Positions 53,001 through 59,832 of a stretch of 64,000 bases of DNA are shown here, piece after piece. Both the position numbers and the translations under genes were made by a program. Position 1 is the stretch's first letter. Each line of letters begins with the position of its first letter. The notes below the pieces were generated by a model that saw nothing but the letters and a program-made list of their open reading frames with translations, had not been told where the DNA came from and searched no databases. This DNA is from Undaria pinnatifida (lineage: Eukaryota > Sar > Phaeophyceae > Laminariales > Alariaceae), in assembly GCA_012845835.1 (NCBI GenBank), contig JABAKD010000028.1:6930296-6994295 (forward strand). Direction: 5' to 3'.

Positions 53001-55932
53001 GGGGTCATGGTCACTGAAAATTGGCGATATACTGCTGCGCCGAGTTCCGAGCGATAGCGTATACTACAGCAGACCCTCTGGTAGTGACAGTATGCAACAA
53101 TGTTGGTCGCCATCGCCAGGTGATCAACACGGTTCACTTGCCATAGGTTATATTATCATATATCCTGTTAGTGATAGAATGTCACAGGAATGGTCGCCAT
53201 ATCTCCAGGTGATTGACGAAAAGGTCCACTTGCGGTCTCTGCTGGGGCAGCGCAGAACATGTCTGCGGTTCTTGGCGCACTACTGCCGAACGCGACTGTA
53301 AACCGTACGAATCATATTGCTGTCAGACATGAAAATTATGCCCTTCAAATGATGAAGAAAGTCGTGCAAAAGCAACAAATATGTTTTTCTCATTTTTTTG
53401 GTTCTCGACAACTTTTTTGATCGTCGTCTCCAGGTGATTGACACGGTTCATCTGTGGTCCCTGCCGGGTCAGCGCAAGATTTCTCTGCGGTTCCTGGCGC
53501 ACTACCTGCTGAACATGAACATTCAGGGGGAAACACACGACTCCATCGAGGACGCGCGCATCGCCCTGGCGCTGTACAACAAGGTGCGTAACTGCTGCGG
53601 GTGCCCCTTCTCTCAACAATGTGTTCGTTTTCTACCTACGAATACATGTTAGGTCTAACCTATGCGGCGGCAAAAAATAGAGACCCCTCTTTCGATATCG
53701 AGTCGACCAAAATCTACGACCGATCGCGACAAAATCTCCAAAAGAGAAGGAAATGAGGATCGGCGAGTTTTGTGTTTGACCAAACACGACGTAGCCATTT
53801 TTTTTGCGGGCCAGCGTGTGCGGTGTGTACACTACCGCACATAAGTTGAGAACAGTTACGAATTTCCTGCTGCGCGAGTTCCTATACGGCATCGCCCTGA
53901 CGCTTGTACGACAAGGTGCTCAAATGCTGCCCTTTCCTCAACATGTTCGCTCTTTTGTTTATTTTGTTAACTCAATCGGCCGGTGCGATCGGTCCTTCGT
54001 TCATGTGGTAGGTGGATCAGTTTCAGTAATCAATGCGATAAGTTGGTCGTTCGGTCGGTCGGTCAGTCGGTCGGTCGGTCGGTCTGTTTCGCTCATTCGG
54101 TAGATAGGCCGGTCGAGCGGTCTCGTTAAGCGGTTTTATTCGTTCGGTAGGCCTAGCGGTTCAGTAGGGTATTTTCTTTTCCATTTTCTGTTGGGCTAGA
54201 AAACCTTTAATAATAACAGCGTTGATACCGGCAAGCGCCCTAACTCGAGGCCAACCAAGCCTGAGCACGAACACTTGTATTATAAATAAAAAAACGTAGG
54301 ATAACACATTTCTAACCGTTTTTTTCGTGGGTTGGGATGGGTTGGCCTTGGGTTATGACGTTTGACGGTTTCAATACTATTATTAAGATGTTTTCCTACC
54401 CAACGCTTACCCAACCAAAATTGGTAACCCGCGAACACTACCGACTCAGCCGATACTGTAGCTCGTTCAGTCATTTTGGTGGTTCAGTCATTCTGGTCGG
54501 TTTCATGAGTAAATTTCGGGAAGTTGGTGGATAGCTCGGGCGGGCAAGCGGGCGGTCGGTCGGTCAGTCGGTCGGTCGGTCCGGTGGTCGGGCGGTTTCA
54601 TTCATTGGGTTGGTAAGGCGAGCGGTTCATCCGTTCGGTCGGTCGCTTTTTTGGTCGGTTTCATTTATTAACTTGGTTGGTTGGTTAGTTGGTTGGTCGG
54701 TCGGTCGGTCGGCAGGTCGGTAGGTGGGTCGGTGGGTCAGTTGAGTCGCAGCAGCAGCAGCCCCGCCCAGCATGATGCGAACCGAACCAGCGTGCGGTAC
54801 TCTCAACTGAAGTAGAGGCGGAGATGGACGTAGACAAGACTAGATCATCAGCTTGAAACGTCGGGCTTCTCTTTATTGTGCTCTCCGCGTTCCCCTTCCT
54901 CCTCCAGCTATAGCATTCCACCTGTTCGTTCCTCGCACGAAAATAGTTGAAATACAAAATGTGCATGCACTCTTCGGGGTGCATAAACGAGAGAAGAACC
55001 TTCACTCATTCGACACTACCATGACCACCAACCCACCATCGCCGCCACCACCCCCACCAACAGCAGCAACGACAGCAACATAAACAAAACAACGACAATA
55101 TCGCCACCACCACAATCACCAGCCCACCACTACCAACAATACAAAACTCCACCACCACCACCGCCGCCGCCGCCGCCGCTACCACCACCAACAACAACAC
55201 TACCGTGCCACACCCCTGACCGCCCATGTCGCTTTGCCCTTTCTCTGCTTTTCCTTCCTGCACGTGCTCGCTCCCCTGTTCTTGTGTTTTGTGTGCGTAT
55301 ACCTTTTTCACGTGGCGGGTGTGCACCTTCTCAATGTGGTTTGTATTTTTTCGCGTGGTTCCTGTGTGACTTTTGTGGTGCTGTGCCCCTTTTCCGTATG
55401 GTCTGTGCACACCTTTTTACGTGGTACTTTGTGTGTCTTTCTGCGTGGTATGAAAACCATTGCCACGTGGGTCTGTATGCATTTTCCATGTGCTCTGTGT
55501 ACACTGTTTTTACGTGGTATTGTGTGTGCTTATTTTGCGTGGTGTGTGCGTATCTTACCCACGTGATCCTTGGGTACCTGTTTGGCGTGGTGTGTACCTA
55601 CTCTTACGGTTTATGTATGCCTGTTTGACACTGTTATTATGTGTACCTTTTCCACGTGGTGTGTATATACCTTTTTCACGCGGTATTTTGTGCGCCTTTT
55701 TTTACGTGGTGTGTACGTATGTGTTGAACGTGGTATGTGCGTGTACCTTTTTTCACGTGGCGTTTTATGTCCCTACTTCGCGTGATGTGCGTGTGTGTTT
55801 GTGCTGTGTACATTTTCCCGCGTGCAGTACCGGTCGCACGTAGCAGCCGGGACCTTCTCGACCACGCTGGATGCGCTCTACAAGTACGGCTGGGAGGTCA
55901 GCTGGAAGTTGGACGGAGGCTTTTCGGCATGA
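26875..55932 (+). CDS. PAN2: PAN2 poly(A) nuclease catalytic subunit, 23 visible exons, one gap
   Basis: Deadenylase subunit that, with PAN3, shortens mRNA poly(A) tails in the cytoplasm. Exons: 26875-27198, 29488-29717, 30476-30608, 31258-31532, 32426-32567, 33065-33302, 33940-34151, 34740-35009, 35357-35484, 36779-36898, 37846-37903, 38768-38932, 40496-40666, 41650-41780 (into gap), 44677-44852, 45959-46093, 46396-47066, 47657-48341, 49773-49868, 50591-50786, 51627-51781, 53434-53583, 55828-55932. Order: low-complexity N-terminus, WD40-type propeller, linker, catalytically dead USP-like domain, DEDDh exonuclease. At least 1650 residues are visible against about 1100-1250 usually; the excess is Ala/Thr/Gly-rich insertions in exons 14, 17 and 18. 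All phases match except within exon 18. At least one exon is lost at the gap. Exon edges are predictions fixed by conservation. Confidence 0.94.
27665..27790 (+). repeat. GACGGCGGGCGA minisatellite
   Basis: Imperfect 12-30 bp GC-rich units in PAN2 intron 1. Confidence 0.7.
28150..28320 (+). repeat. Three tandem copies of a unit of about 55 bp
   Basis: CTCGCTGCGCTCGGCACGAC then TTTCCAAGCTTTCCCC recurs three times, nearly identical, in PAN2 intron 1. Confidence 0.9.
29488..34151 (+). CDS. PAN2: PAN2 exons 2-7, WD40-type domain
   Basis: Exons 2-7 encode the beta-propeller that contacts PAN3 and RNP substrates. Recognisable blocks are [40 protein letters not shown], the exon 5 strand [16 protein letters not shown], and in exon 6 [15 protein letters not shown] followed by [10 protein letters not shown]. 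Exon 7 ends in PERPVPPPK. Acceptors are mostly C-tract plus AG. Confidence 0.92.
31584..32155 (-). repeat. Repeat family B, longest copy, antisense
   Basis: About 570 bp in PAN2 intron 4, read from a G run (C tail in sense) to CATCTAAGGCCAAC and an AT run. It shares all landmarks with 16811-17303 and, inverted, with 49005-49505 and 51885-52480, and it probably defines both ends of the element. Confidence 0.87.
33353..33450 (+). repeat. Decayed copy of the exon 6-intron 6 junction
   Basis: GCGAGAGCCTGCTTTTGGCG...GCTCTCCAAGGAGCCGTTT then GCTG|GTGGGT copies 33230-33320 (exon 6 end and donor ACTG|GTGAGC), offset by about 124 bp. The copy has indels and an in-frame stop but keeps a usable GT. It is followed by the same kind of G run as the original. 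Confidence 0.9.
33735..33870 (+). repeat. Repeat family C, short copy
   Basis: From AATGAGCGCCCAAATTTTGG through ACGGTGCTCCGTCTCGAAAG to CAAACGAGTACG, followed by a C-rich tail. In PAN2 intron 6. Confidence 0.88.
34740..35484 (+). CDS. PAN2: PAN2 exons 8-9, linker
   Basis: Exon 8 contains [17 protein letters not shown], matching the GYAPNPR-type linker that precedes the USP-like domain. Exon 9 (35357-35484) is Arg/Ser-rich and ends phase 2 as VPRR, joining YRRPALNL in exon 10. Confidence 0.88.
35040..35320 (+). repeat. TTTCG-rich degenerate repeat
   Basis: Variants of CTTTCGATTTTC fill PAN2 intron 8 on the pyrimidine-rich strand. Confidence 0.7.
35500..35660 (+). repeat. Repeat family G, copy 2 with inverted partner
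   Basis: GTTACTTGGAATTAGGGGC and GGGGTTAAGCC are followed 45 bp later by the inverted AATTCCAAGTATTTTGTC, forming a loose inverted repeat. Confidence 0.6.
36255..36350 (+). repeat. Ghost copy of PAN2 exon 10
   Basis: GGCTGGAG|GTACCGACGG then codes [18 protein letters not shown], parallel to [18 protein letters not shown] of the real exon 524 bp downstream. The frame stays open, the acceptor AG is kept, and about half of the differences are silent. No matching donor is visible after DTNDPHICV. Confidence 0.88.
36586..36800 (+). repeat. 112-bp tandem duplication of the exon 10 acceptor
   Basis: GGATGTCCAGGTTGGAAAT...CGACCGGCTGCAGGTACCGA then CGGCCTGCGCT occurs twice, nearly identical. The second copy contains the functional acceptor (AG at 36777-36778). 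The first gives an equal AG at about 36673-36674, so two equivalent acceptors exist. Confidence 0.92.
36779..36898 (+). CDS. PAN2: PAN2 exon 10, start of pseudo-USP domain
   Basis: Encodes [20 protein letters not shown] and ends AHAYVN. In active ubiquitin proteases this segment carries the catalytic Cys (NTCYMNS-type); here the position reads AHAYVNS across the exon 10-11 junction, with no Cys, as is known for PAN2 proteins. Its acceptor region is perfectly duplicated 112 bp upstream, and a decayed whole-exon copy lies at 36255-36350. Confidence 0.9.
36905..37275 (+). repeat. GGGTGGGTGx degenerate repeat
   Basis: GTGGGTGG/GATGGATG variants fill the 5' part of PAN2 intron 10. Confidence 0.8.
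37640..37775 (+). repeat. (TCC)n/(CTCCTT)n polypyrimidine tract
   Basis: Long TCCTCC array about 70 bp upstream of the 58-bp exon 11, on the strand where it could serve as a pyrimidine tract. Confidence 0.85.
37846..40666 (+). CDS. PAN2: PAN2 exons 11-13, pseudo-USP domain
   Basis: Exon 11 (37846-37903) is only 58 bp and encodes [20 protein letters not shown]. Exon 12 (38768-38932) has [17 protein letters not shown] and [14 protein letters not shown]. Exon 13 (40496-40666) has [11 protein letters not shown] and [17 protein letters not shown]. All three match the order in PAN2. The exon 12 acceptor (GAGTAG) has a poor pyrimidine tract and is less certain. Confidence 0.88.
38575..38670 (+). 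repeat. (CACCAA)n/(CAC)n tract
   Basis: CACCAA units turn into about 12 CAC triplets in PAN2 intron 11. Confidence 0.9.
40200..40465 (+). repeat. Degenerate TTGTTGAATTG repeat, about 90 bp
   Basis: Four imperfect units with TTGTTGAATTG...GATGCCTC/GAGGATG-like cores precede PAN2 exon 13. Confidence 0.65.
40965..41130 (+). repeat. Repeat family G, copy 3
   Basis: CATGGGAACAAAACACTTGG, TTCAGGAGTTGGAAATGGGG and an inverted CCAAATACTTTTGTCCCCAA lie within 120 bp. Related to 22955 and 62555. Confidence 0.65.
41155..41235 (+). repeat. Repeat family B, tail fragment
   Basis: GTAGGGATGCGGAGGTCCACGG...ACGGCCATGCGTGAG and a C run match the tail end of family B in sense orientation. Confidence 0.65.
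41284..41580 (-). repeat. Repeat family A with GAGCTC dyads, copy 1
   Basis: Blocks of about 170 bp separated by palindromic GAGCTCCT/AGGAGCTC motifs (41296, 41437, 41560). It is inverted relative to 56935-57115. Confidence 0.7.
41650..41780 (+). CDS. PAN2: PAN2 exon 14, truncated by assembly gap
   Basis: After CCCCAACAG the frame reads an Ala-rich run, then Lys-rich [19 protein letters not shown], and enters the gap still open. It continues exon 13 in phase 0. The conserved Cys-containing USP segment that should follow (the region before the TLVTEMIP strand in exon 15) is not in the sequence and must lie in the gap. Confidence 0.7.
41781..42280. other. Assembly gap of exactly 500 N
   Basis: A round-number placeholder; the true size is unknown. 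It breaks PAN2 between exon 14 and exon 15 and ends directly at a CTG tract, which probably caused the gap. Confidence 0.99.
42281..43946 (+). repeat. Giant CTG/CAG trinucleotide tract
   Basis: About 1.67 kb of nearly pure (GCT)n with frequent one- or two-base interruptions (CGCTG, TTGCTG, GGCTG) that shift the triplet register. Both strands are therefore open over hundreds of codons (Leu/Cys/Ala or Gln/Ser/Ala). It lies between PAN2 exons 14 and 15, and I take it to be intronic. Its left end is hidden by the gap. Confidence 0.95.
43940..44092 (+). repeat. (TTG)n tract following the CTG tract
   Basis: About 150 bp of TTG/GTT triplets directly continue the CTG tract, a C-to-T variant of the same unit that expanded separately. 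Confidence 0.95.
44150..44370 (+). repeat. Repeat family D, copy 1
   Basis: Begins GGGTTTTATAGTTTCCGCGC and ends CACAGCTGGAGTGTATTTT. It is about 85-90% identical to 60600-60820 and, inverted, to 57940-58140. No coding frame is shared. Confidence 0.88.
44677..46093 (+). CDS. PAN2: PAN2 exons 15-16, pseudo-USP domain
   Basis: Exon 15 (44677-44852) encodes [20 protein letters not shown] and [20 protein letters not shown], matching the SL-x-AWCD-x-C segment; the second zinc-binding-type Cys is replaced (KTSAYA). Exon 16 (45959-46093) joins in phase 1 to give [11 protein letters not shown] and [10 protein letters not shown]. The acceptor of exon 15 requires an upstream exon ending in phase 2, which is missing. 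Confidence 0.88.
44975..45060 (+). repeat. Decayed copy of the exon 15-intron 15 junction
   Basis: GCGCGCGCATGGTGCGACAC...GAAGAACCGCTGCCTGGTTT copies 44786-44870 of exon 15, offset by about 193 bp, with CCGG|GTGATG at the donor position. A weaker third echo is at 45185-45225. Confidence 0.85.
46396..47066 (+). CDS. PAN2: PAN2 exon 17 with large Ala/Thr insertion
   Basis: 671 bp, phase 1 start. It begins [20 protein letters not shown]. About 80 Ala/Thr/Ser-rich residues follow, then [13 protein letters not shown], a Gly run and the conserved strand [18 protein letters not shown]. The strand matches the YxLMAxVxHI segment of PAN2. The chosen donor GCT|GTGAGT at 47066 keeps phase 0 with exon 18. 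The insertion explains much of the extra protein length. Confidence 0.82.
47125..47260 (-). repeat. Repeat family C, inverted copy
   Basis: On the minus strand: GCCCAAATGTTGGAGGTGTC...CGTCTCGAGAGGGGTGCGTG...GGCAAGCAACAAACGAGTAC and a C-rich tail. It starts 60 bp after the PAN2 exon 17 donor. Confidence 0.85.
47657..48341 (+). CDS. PAN2: PAN2 exon 18 with an internal frame change
   Basis: It starts [12 protein letters not shown] (the HLVAHIK strand) and ends with [29 protein letters not shown] and SLAK (the WYLFNDF strand). The two ends lie in different frames: the exon is 685 bp where 3n is required, one base too many. The first frame meets TGA at 48068. Long G runs at 47877-47907 are the likely site of a homopolymer error or polymorphism; a very short intron is the alternative. 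The middle is acidic and Gly-rich. Confidence 0.8.
49005..49505 (+). repeat. Repeat family B, full copy, sense
   Basis: From GATTGGCGTCGGTTGGCAAC to CATGCACAAACTGAGTACCC and a C run; in PAN2 intron 18. It is followed 80 bp later by a family C copy in the same orientation. Confidence 0.88.
49585..49725 (+). repeat. Repeat family C, short copy
   Basis: TAATGAGCGCCCAAATGTTG...ACGGTGCTCCGTCTCGAAAA...GCAACAAATGAGTACCCCCC, with a C tail ending near the exon 19 acceptor. Confidence 0.88.
49773..53583 (+). CDS. PAN2: PAN2 exons 19-22, DEDDh exonuclease
   Basis: Exon 19 (49773-49868) carries [14 protein letters not shown] with the first Asp-x-Glu pair. Exon 20 (50591-50786) has [10 protein letters not shown] and [19 protein letters not shown]. 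Exon 21 (51627-51781) has [20 protein letters not shown] and then DF, with the second Asp. Exon 22 (53434-53583) has [20 protein letters not shown] and EDARIAL, with the catalytic His and last Asp. All four acidic residues and the His are present, so the nuclease should be active. Introns 19 and 21 start with GC. Confidence 0.95.
49869..50590 (+). other. PAN2 intron 19, GC-AG type
   Basis: The donor is CTCACG|GCAAGT and the acceptor GAGACAG|GTGG. Conserved sequence [15 protein letters not shown] across the junction leaves no room for another splice point. A nearby GT would break the frame. Confidence 0.85.
50435..50585 (+). repeat. ATACCGCCATCxxx minisatellite
   Basis: About seven imperfect units of 18-22 bp (CATACCGCCACCCGCGAT and similar) directly precede the PAN2 exon 20 acceptor. 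Confidence 0.8.
51005..51170 (-). repeat. Repeat family D, highly diverged copy
   Basis: AGCTGTGAGATCGAGAGACT, GTCTCCGATCGCACG and AGGTCGGTGACTCCCCTG keep the order of family D, with many changes. Confidence 0.6.
51885..52480 (+). repeat. Repeat family B, full copy, sense
   Basis: From an AT run and TGGTTGGCCTCGGTCAGC to CATGCACAAACTGAGTACCC and a C tail; in PAN2 intron 21. It shows the same AT-run/GGTTGGC start as the 31584-32155 copy, so both ends agree. Confidence 0.88.
53109..53150 (+). repeat. Ghost acceptor/exon 22 start, copy A
   Basis: CGCCAG|GTGATCAACACGGTTCACTT then CCATAG parallels the exon 22 start VIDTVHL, ending in a stop after eight codons. Confidence 0.75.
53190..53301 (+). 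repeat. Ghost copy B of PAN2 exon 22
   Basis: ATCTCCAG|GTGATTGACGAA encodes [20 protein letters not shown] then FLAHYC and stops at TAA (53299). It parallels [20 protein letters not shown] of the real exon 225 bp downstream, with one inserted codon. The acceptor is intact and there is no donor. Confidence 0.9.
53860..53965 (+). repeat. Decayed copy of the exon 22-intron 22 junction
   Basis: GGCATCGCCCTGACGCTTGT ACGACAAGGTGCTCAAATGC and CCTTTCCTCAACATGTTCGC follow GCATCGCCCTGGCGCTGTAC AACAAG|GTGCGTAACTGC and CTTCTCTCAACAATGTGTTC. The offset is about 330 bp. AAG|GTGC is kept at the donor position. Confidence 0.85.
54045..54745 (+). repeat. Scattered (GGTC)n/(GGTT)n clusters
   Basis: Short GGTCGGTC arrays at 54050-54085, 54550-54590 and 54670-54740 in PAN2 intron 22. 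The rest of this stretch is unremarkable. Confidence 0.8.
55140..55195 (+). repeat. (CCACCG)n/(CAC)n tract
   Basis: CACCAC then GCCGCC triplets, in PAN2 intron 22. Confidence 0.8.
55295..55825 (+). repeat. Minisatellite CACGTGGTxTGTGTACCTTTT
   Basis: About 20 degenerate units of 24-30 bp with ACGTGG cores run to the last PAN2 acceptor. The Cys/Val/Tyr-rich open frames over it are repeat artefacts. Confidence 0.8.
55828..55932 (+). CDS. PAN2: PAN2 exon 23, C-terminus and stop
   Basis: After CCCGCGTGCAG the frame reads [20 protein letters not shown], then [11 protein letters not shown], and ends FSA-stop. This matches the family's final helix (LY-x-G-x-x-x-x-W-x-V). Exon 22 joins at phase 0. 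Confidence 0.9.
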   Translation, partial: YRSHVAAGTFSTTLDALYKYGWEVSWKLDGGFSA

Positions 55933-56419
55933 CGCAGATCGAGGGAGGGGAGTGGGCGGGCTTACGAAAATTGGTGGACGCGGGGGGGCGGGGTAGGGAA
56001 AATTAGTGGGCTGTAGTGGGTGGGGTCTAGTATACGGGGGAGGGGAGGGGAGGGGGATTCGAGGCCGCGGGGGGACTGGAGGGCGGCGGGGGGTCGGCGG
56101 ATAGGTTGTGGCGGGGTGGGGGGGCAGCGGAGGGCAATCGCATTTTTTTTCGGGTTTTGTTACCCGCTTAGACTGTGCCCCACACGTTTTATACGTCTCC
56201 GGCCGACTAGACCGCTGAACAGACTCGGCGTGATGTTGACATGTCATAGCATGCCTTGATAATTTCGGTGAAGTGCGATAGAGTAGGGCGGTAGCGAGCT
56301 GGAGGGGGGGTGGGGCGGGGGGCTCTCTGTTGGTGTATCCAGGCGGAAGAGGCGAGAAAAGGCTGGTAGGGGCGAGGGGTTGGAGGGGGGCGTGAGTGAC
56401 GGATGAGAGGGCCGTTGTG

Positions 56420-56575
56420 GGTTGCTTTGCGTTGCGTTGCGTTGCATTGCGCTTCATTGTTTCCCCATTGCTGGGTCGCTTTGCGCTGTTGCTGTGCGTT
56501 GTGTTACGTTGTGCTGCGTCGTTTTGCGGTGCGGTGTTGTGTTTTGCGTTGTGGTACGATGCATTGCAATGGCGG
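56420..56575 (+). repeat. GCGTTGCGTT degenerate repeat
   Basis: TTGCGTTGCGTTGCATTGCG-like pentamer/decamer array that creates several Cys/Leu-rich frames. Confidence 0.8.
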
Positions 56576-56934
56576 AAATCGCGCAAGAGTTGTTGGTTGT
56601 ATATAACATTTAACGCTCTAGAGGTTAAGGCTTGTCGCGCGGCTTTTGTACACACCCAATTCGTGGACGACCGTCCTTTGGCTTGATAGGAAAGCGGGAT
56701 GTATGGCTCGGGGCCACCTGCCCCTCTGCGGCCAAGAGGACGCACGGGGGTGGGGCACTGCGGGGGGCAAACGCATTGGGCATCGTTTTTTAATTATAAT
56801 CTAAGCATGTGCCGTGTTTCCACCCAGAGCGTTGGTGTTGGTGTGGTGTGAAGGCGTTGCGCCGAGGATACGAGCACTAATGGAGTCATCTCACGGTAGA
56901 AGGTTGCAGTTTTTGCGCCAAAAAGTCCCTGGCC

Positions 56935-57115
56935 AATTGAGCTCCTCATGTGAGGAACTACGGGTTAGTCATTGATCAAGTCATTTTACGAGTACAAATA
57001 TTGTTTTAGGACTTTAATGGGACATAGAAGCTTGGTCGGGTTGTGCGAACGAAGGCCTTCGAAGCCATTTTTCGGGTGAAATATTGAGTTCCTCATGTGA
57101 GGAGCTCAGGGACTT
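56935..57115 (+). repeat. Repeat family A, copy 2
   Basis: Bounded by TTGAGCTCCTCATGTGAGGA at 56938 and GAGTTCCTCATGTGAGGAGC at 57088, each a near-perfect dyad. The interior matches 61490-61640 and inverted 41284-41450. Confidence 0.75.
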
Positions 57116-57939
57116 ATGGATCATGCTGCAACCTTACCGTGGGATGGCTCAATGATGGGCGTTAATTGTCGTGTCACAGAATTGATTCGTCGTCCCAGAT
57201 TCCAAGGTTAACAGCCTTGCTGATATCACCCCACGTTGTTGGTGTATTCCCCCCCCCCCTCCCAGCCCATCCACCCTTTCTTCTCCCCTCCCTTCCTTTC
57301 ACCACCGCCTTACTCTCCCCCCCCCTCTTCCCATATTTCGTGTAGTGGAACTGTCAGCGTTGGGGTGTTCCGAGGGAAATGCCGTTGCTGCTGCTGTGGT
57401 GCTCTTCGCGCCGCGCTTTGCACGCCGTTACGGGGAGTTGTATTTACCCCATCTGGGCGTATATTTTACCCCGCGTGTAATCCAGCCCAGCATCGGTCGG
57501 CCAGGCAGTGCTTACGATGGTTCGGCTAGTCGCAACAGTTGCATAACTCAAAATGGTTGAGCGTAAAACAAAACAACAAAAAAATGGTTGAGCACACTCC
57601 AAAATGGTTGGGCATATTGGGCATATATATTGGAAAAAATGTACAAAAAAATCATTTAGTATTAATAGGGCTTGGGAAGCGGTTGAAGTGAGGAATTGAA
57701 GGCTTCGTTTAAAGAGAGTTGATTCAAGGCGCTTACTGTTCTGGTGATGTGGTCGATGGACATCACTATTCACTATACACGGCGTATGTGGCTAGTTTCG
57801 TTGTGTCGCTGCTTTAGACGGTGCCCAGCGAAGGCAGGTTGAGGGTGGAGGTTCCAGCCTTGCGAGGGATTGGCCGACCGGGGTCGTTCGGTAAAAAACT
57901 AACAGAAACACATATATATATTATATTTTAAAAAATGAA

Positions 57940-58140
57940 AATACACTCCAGCTGTGAGATCGAAGATTTCGTCGAAACTCATCTTTGCAAGCTGTGTGTG
58001 ATACTCCGATCGCGCGCATTACGAGTTGTGTGTCCTCATTAAGGATATAGGTCGGCGACTCCCCTTACAACTACAGTGTAGCTATCAGGGTCAACAGGAT
58101 GATTTTAGTCAGTCTGTGCGCGGAAACTATAATATATATA
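57940..58140 (-). repeat. Repeat family D, copy 2
   Basis: Inverted copy of 44150-44370 and 60600-60820: TACACTCCAGCTGTGAGATC...CGACTCCCCTTACAACTACA...GTGCGCGGAAACTATAATAT. Confidence 0.88.
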
Positions 58141-58709
58141 TGTGATACATGGAATGTTAATTTGAGGTACTGAATGAGGTTGCTGGCTCCCGCCAGGAAG
58201 AGAAGCGATAACACGATATCGATAAATCTGGTACGTAACACTGTTGCTGCTTCTGCTGCTGCCGTGGGGTAATACTTAAGATTTCACGCCCATCCATTTT
58301 TCGGGGACAGCCTAGAGAACAAAGTCGCATAAAAACAGCACGTACAAGTACGAGAAGCACTTGTTTTCAGGTGCCTTATCTTTTATGTTTTTCCAGATCT
58401 GGAAGCAAGAGAAGGAGAAAAACGCTCGTAAGCGAGAGAAAACTCTCACAAAGAAGCAAAAAACAAGTTGCAACAAAATATTTTACGTGCTTCTTGCATA
58501 AACAGGAGAGTTCGATGGAGAACACGGTTGAAACACGAAAGTATTGCATTCCCAGGAAGAAGGCCGAACGCGACCTGAACAAAAAACGATGTCGGGTTAT
58601 TCCCTCCGATACAAAAAACAATGTCGCGTTTCCCTACGATACACTTGGCTCTGCTTGCTGCAGAACATGGGCGGTGGCCTGCAGCTGTCCCCGCTCACCC
58701 AGAGAGACG

Positions 58710-58995
58710 GATGTAACATGGAAGAGTTTTGGTAGACCAGAGAGTAGCGAGAAAACGATCGCTATTATCCTAGGAGAGATAGATGGTGGCCGCAGACGGC
58801 GAAGCAGGAAGGGGATATAGGATAAGCAAACAGTTTCTACATGTAATATATGGAAGAAGCGTAATGCATTATGAGCGCCCAAATGTTGGAGGTGTCTCCA
58901 TCAGGAGTAGGAACGGTGCTCCGTCTCCAACGAGATGCGTGCGGTCAAAATGGCCAAAAGACTATGAGTAAGGCAAGCAAGAAATCAGTACGCCC
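58710..58995 (+). repeat. Repeat family C, long copy
   Basis: Matches 20135-20405 over its full length: ATTATCCTAGGAGAGATAGA, ATGAGCGCCCAAATGTTGGA and ACGGTGCTCCGTCTCCAACG, ending GAAATCAGTACGCCC. The C tail has decayed here. Confidence 0.85.
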
Positions 58996-59194
58996 TGTCT
59001 GTAGAGGTGCTCCGAGTGGGGGATGGATGCGTGGTCGGTCGGTGTTGGGAAGTGTGCTCCTCATGGGTTCCGGTATCTTTGGTTGGTTTCTCCTCATGGC
59101 TCGCTGGATAGATAGACTGAACAAGCTTTTATGCATTATTTCTCTACATATAGTCTAGACTTAATACTAAAAGACAGACATAAATAACAGGGCT

Positions 59195-59238
59195 GCAGGG
59201 TAGCGCCAGGGTAGCGCCAGGGTAGCGCCAGGGTAGTG
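59195..59238 (+). repeat. Four AGGGTAGCGCC units
   Basis: Perfect 11-bp tandem repeat. Confidence 0.9.
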
Positions 59239-59689
59239 AGATGAGCGGGGCGTGCTGCTTGTCCCATCATCGCCACCTACATTATCGCCCATCTATCTAT
59301 GATGGCCTCGACGTGAACGTGACATCTAATATCACGTGGTTTCACCTCAACCATTACATGGTTTCACGTCGAATCTATAAACTATCCTTCTACGGAGGGC
59401 GCTCCATTACAGCCCCCCCCCTCCCCCAACATATGATACCTGGTATTAGTGACAACCTGGTACGTAGCCGAAAAGGCTGCGGCAAGAGGTTCACTGCATG
59501 CATGCAGCAGTGGGTACCCCGCACCCCGTGACAACAAGCGAAAACAAGGGATTGTTTCCGCGTGGTGGGAAGCATGTGCAGCTTACTGTGTTGACGGGGC
59601 ATGCCGATTTGACCTCTCTCACTAACAAATCTGGAACGCTCCCCCTTGTCTTGGCCGGGGTACCTTCTTCTACTGTATTTCATTACTAG

Positions 59690-59832
59690 TAAATTATTAT
59701 GATTATTTTCGATCTCATTATGATTATGATTTATTATGATTAGACTATTATTATGATTATTGTTAGACTATTATGATTATTATTAGTAGTAGTAGTAGTA
59801 CTACTACTACTACTATTACTATTATTATACTG
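59690..59832 (+). repeat. ATTATG/ATT tract with TAGTAG-CTACTA palindrome
   Basis: Degenerate ATTATGATT array. At 59783-59812 five TAG-type units are followed by five TAC-type units, a perfect inverted repeat able to extrude as a hairpin. Confidence 0.85.

Larger units (their letters stand above)
51782..53433 (+). other. PAN2 intron 21, GC-AG type
   Basis: The donor is TCTCAG|GCAGGT and the acceptor GTCTCCAG|GTGATT. The protein reads [13 protein letters not shown], as in the family. Using the GT four bases downstream would give an immediate stop in exon 22. The intron also holds family B copy 51885-52480 and two decayed copies of exon 22. Confidence 0.85.

Noticed and set aside
58371-58820. 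149-codon open frame, basic protein
   Set aside because: Its second half runs into repeat family C and no domain is recognisable; no splice or start context supports it.
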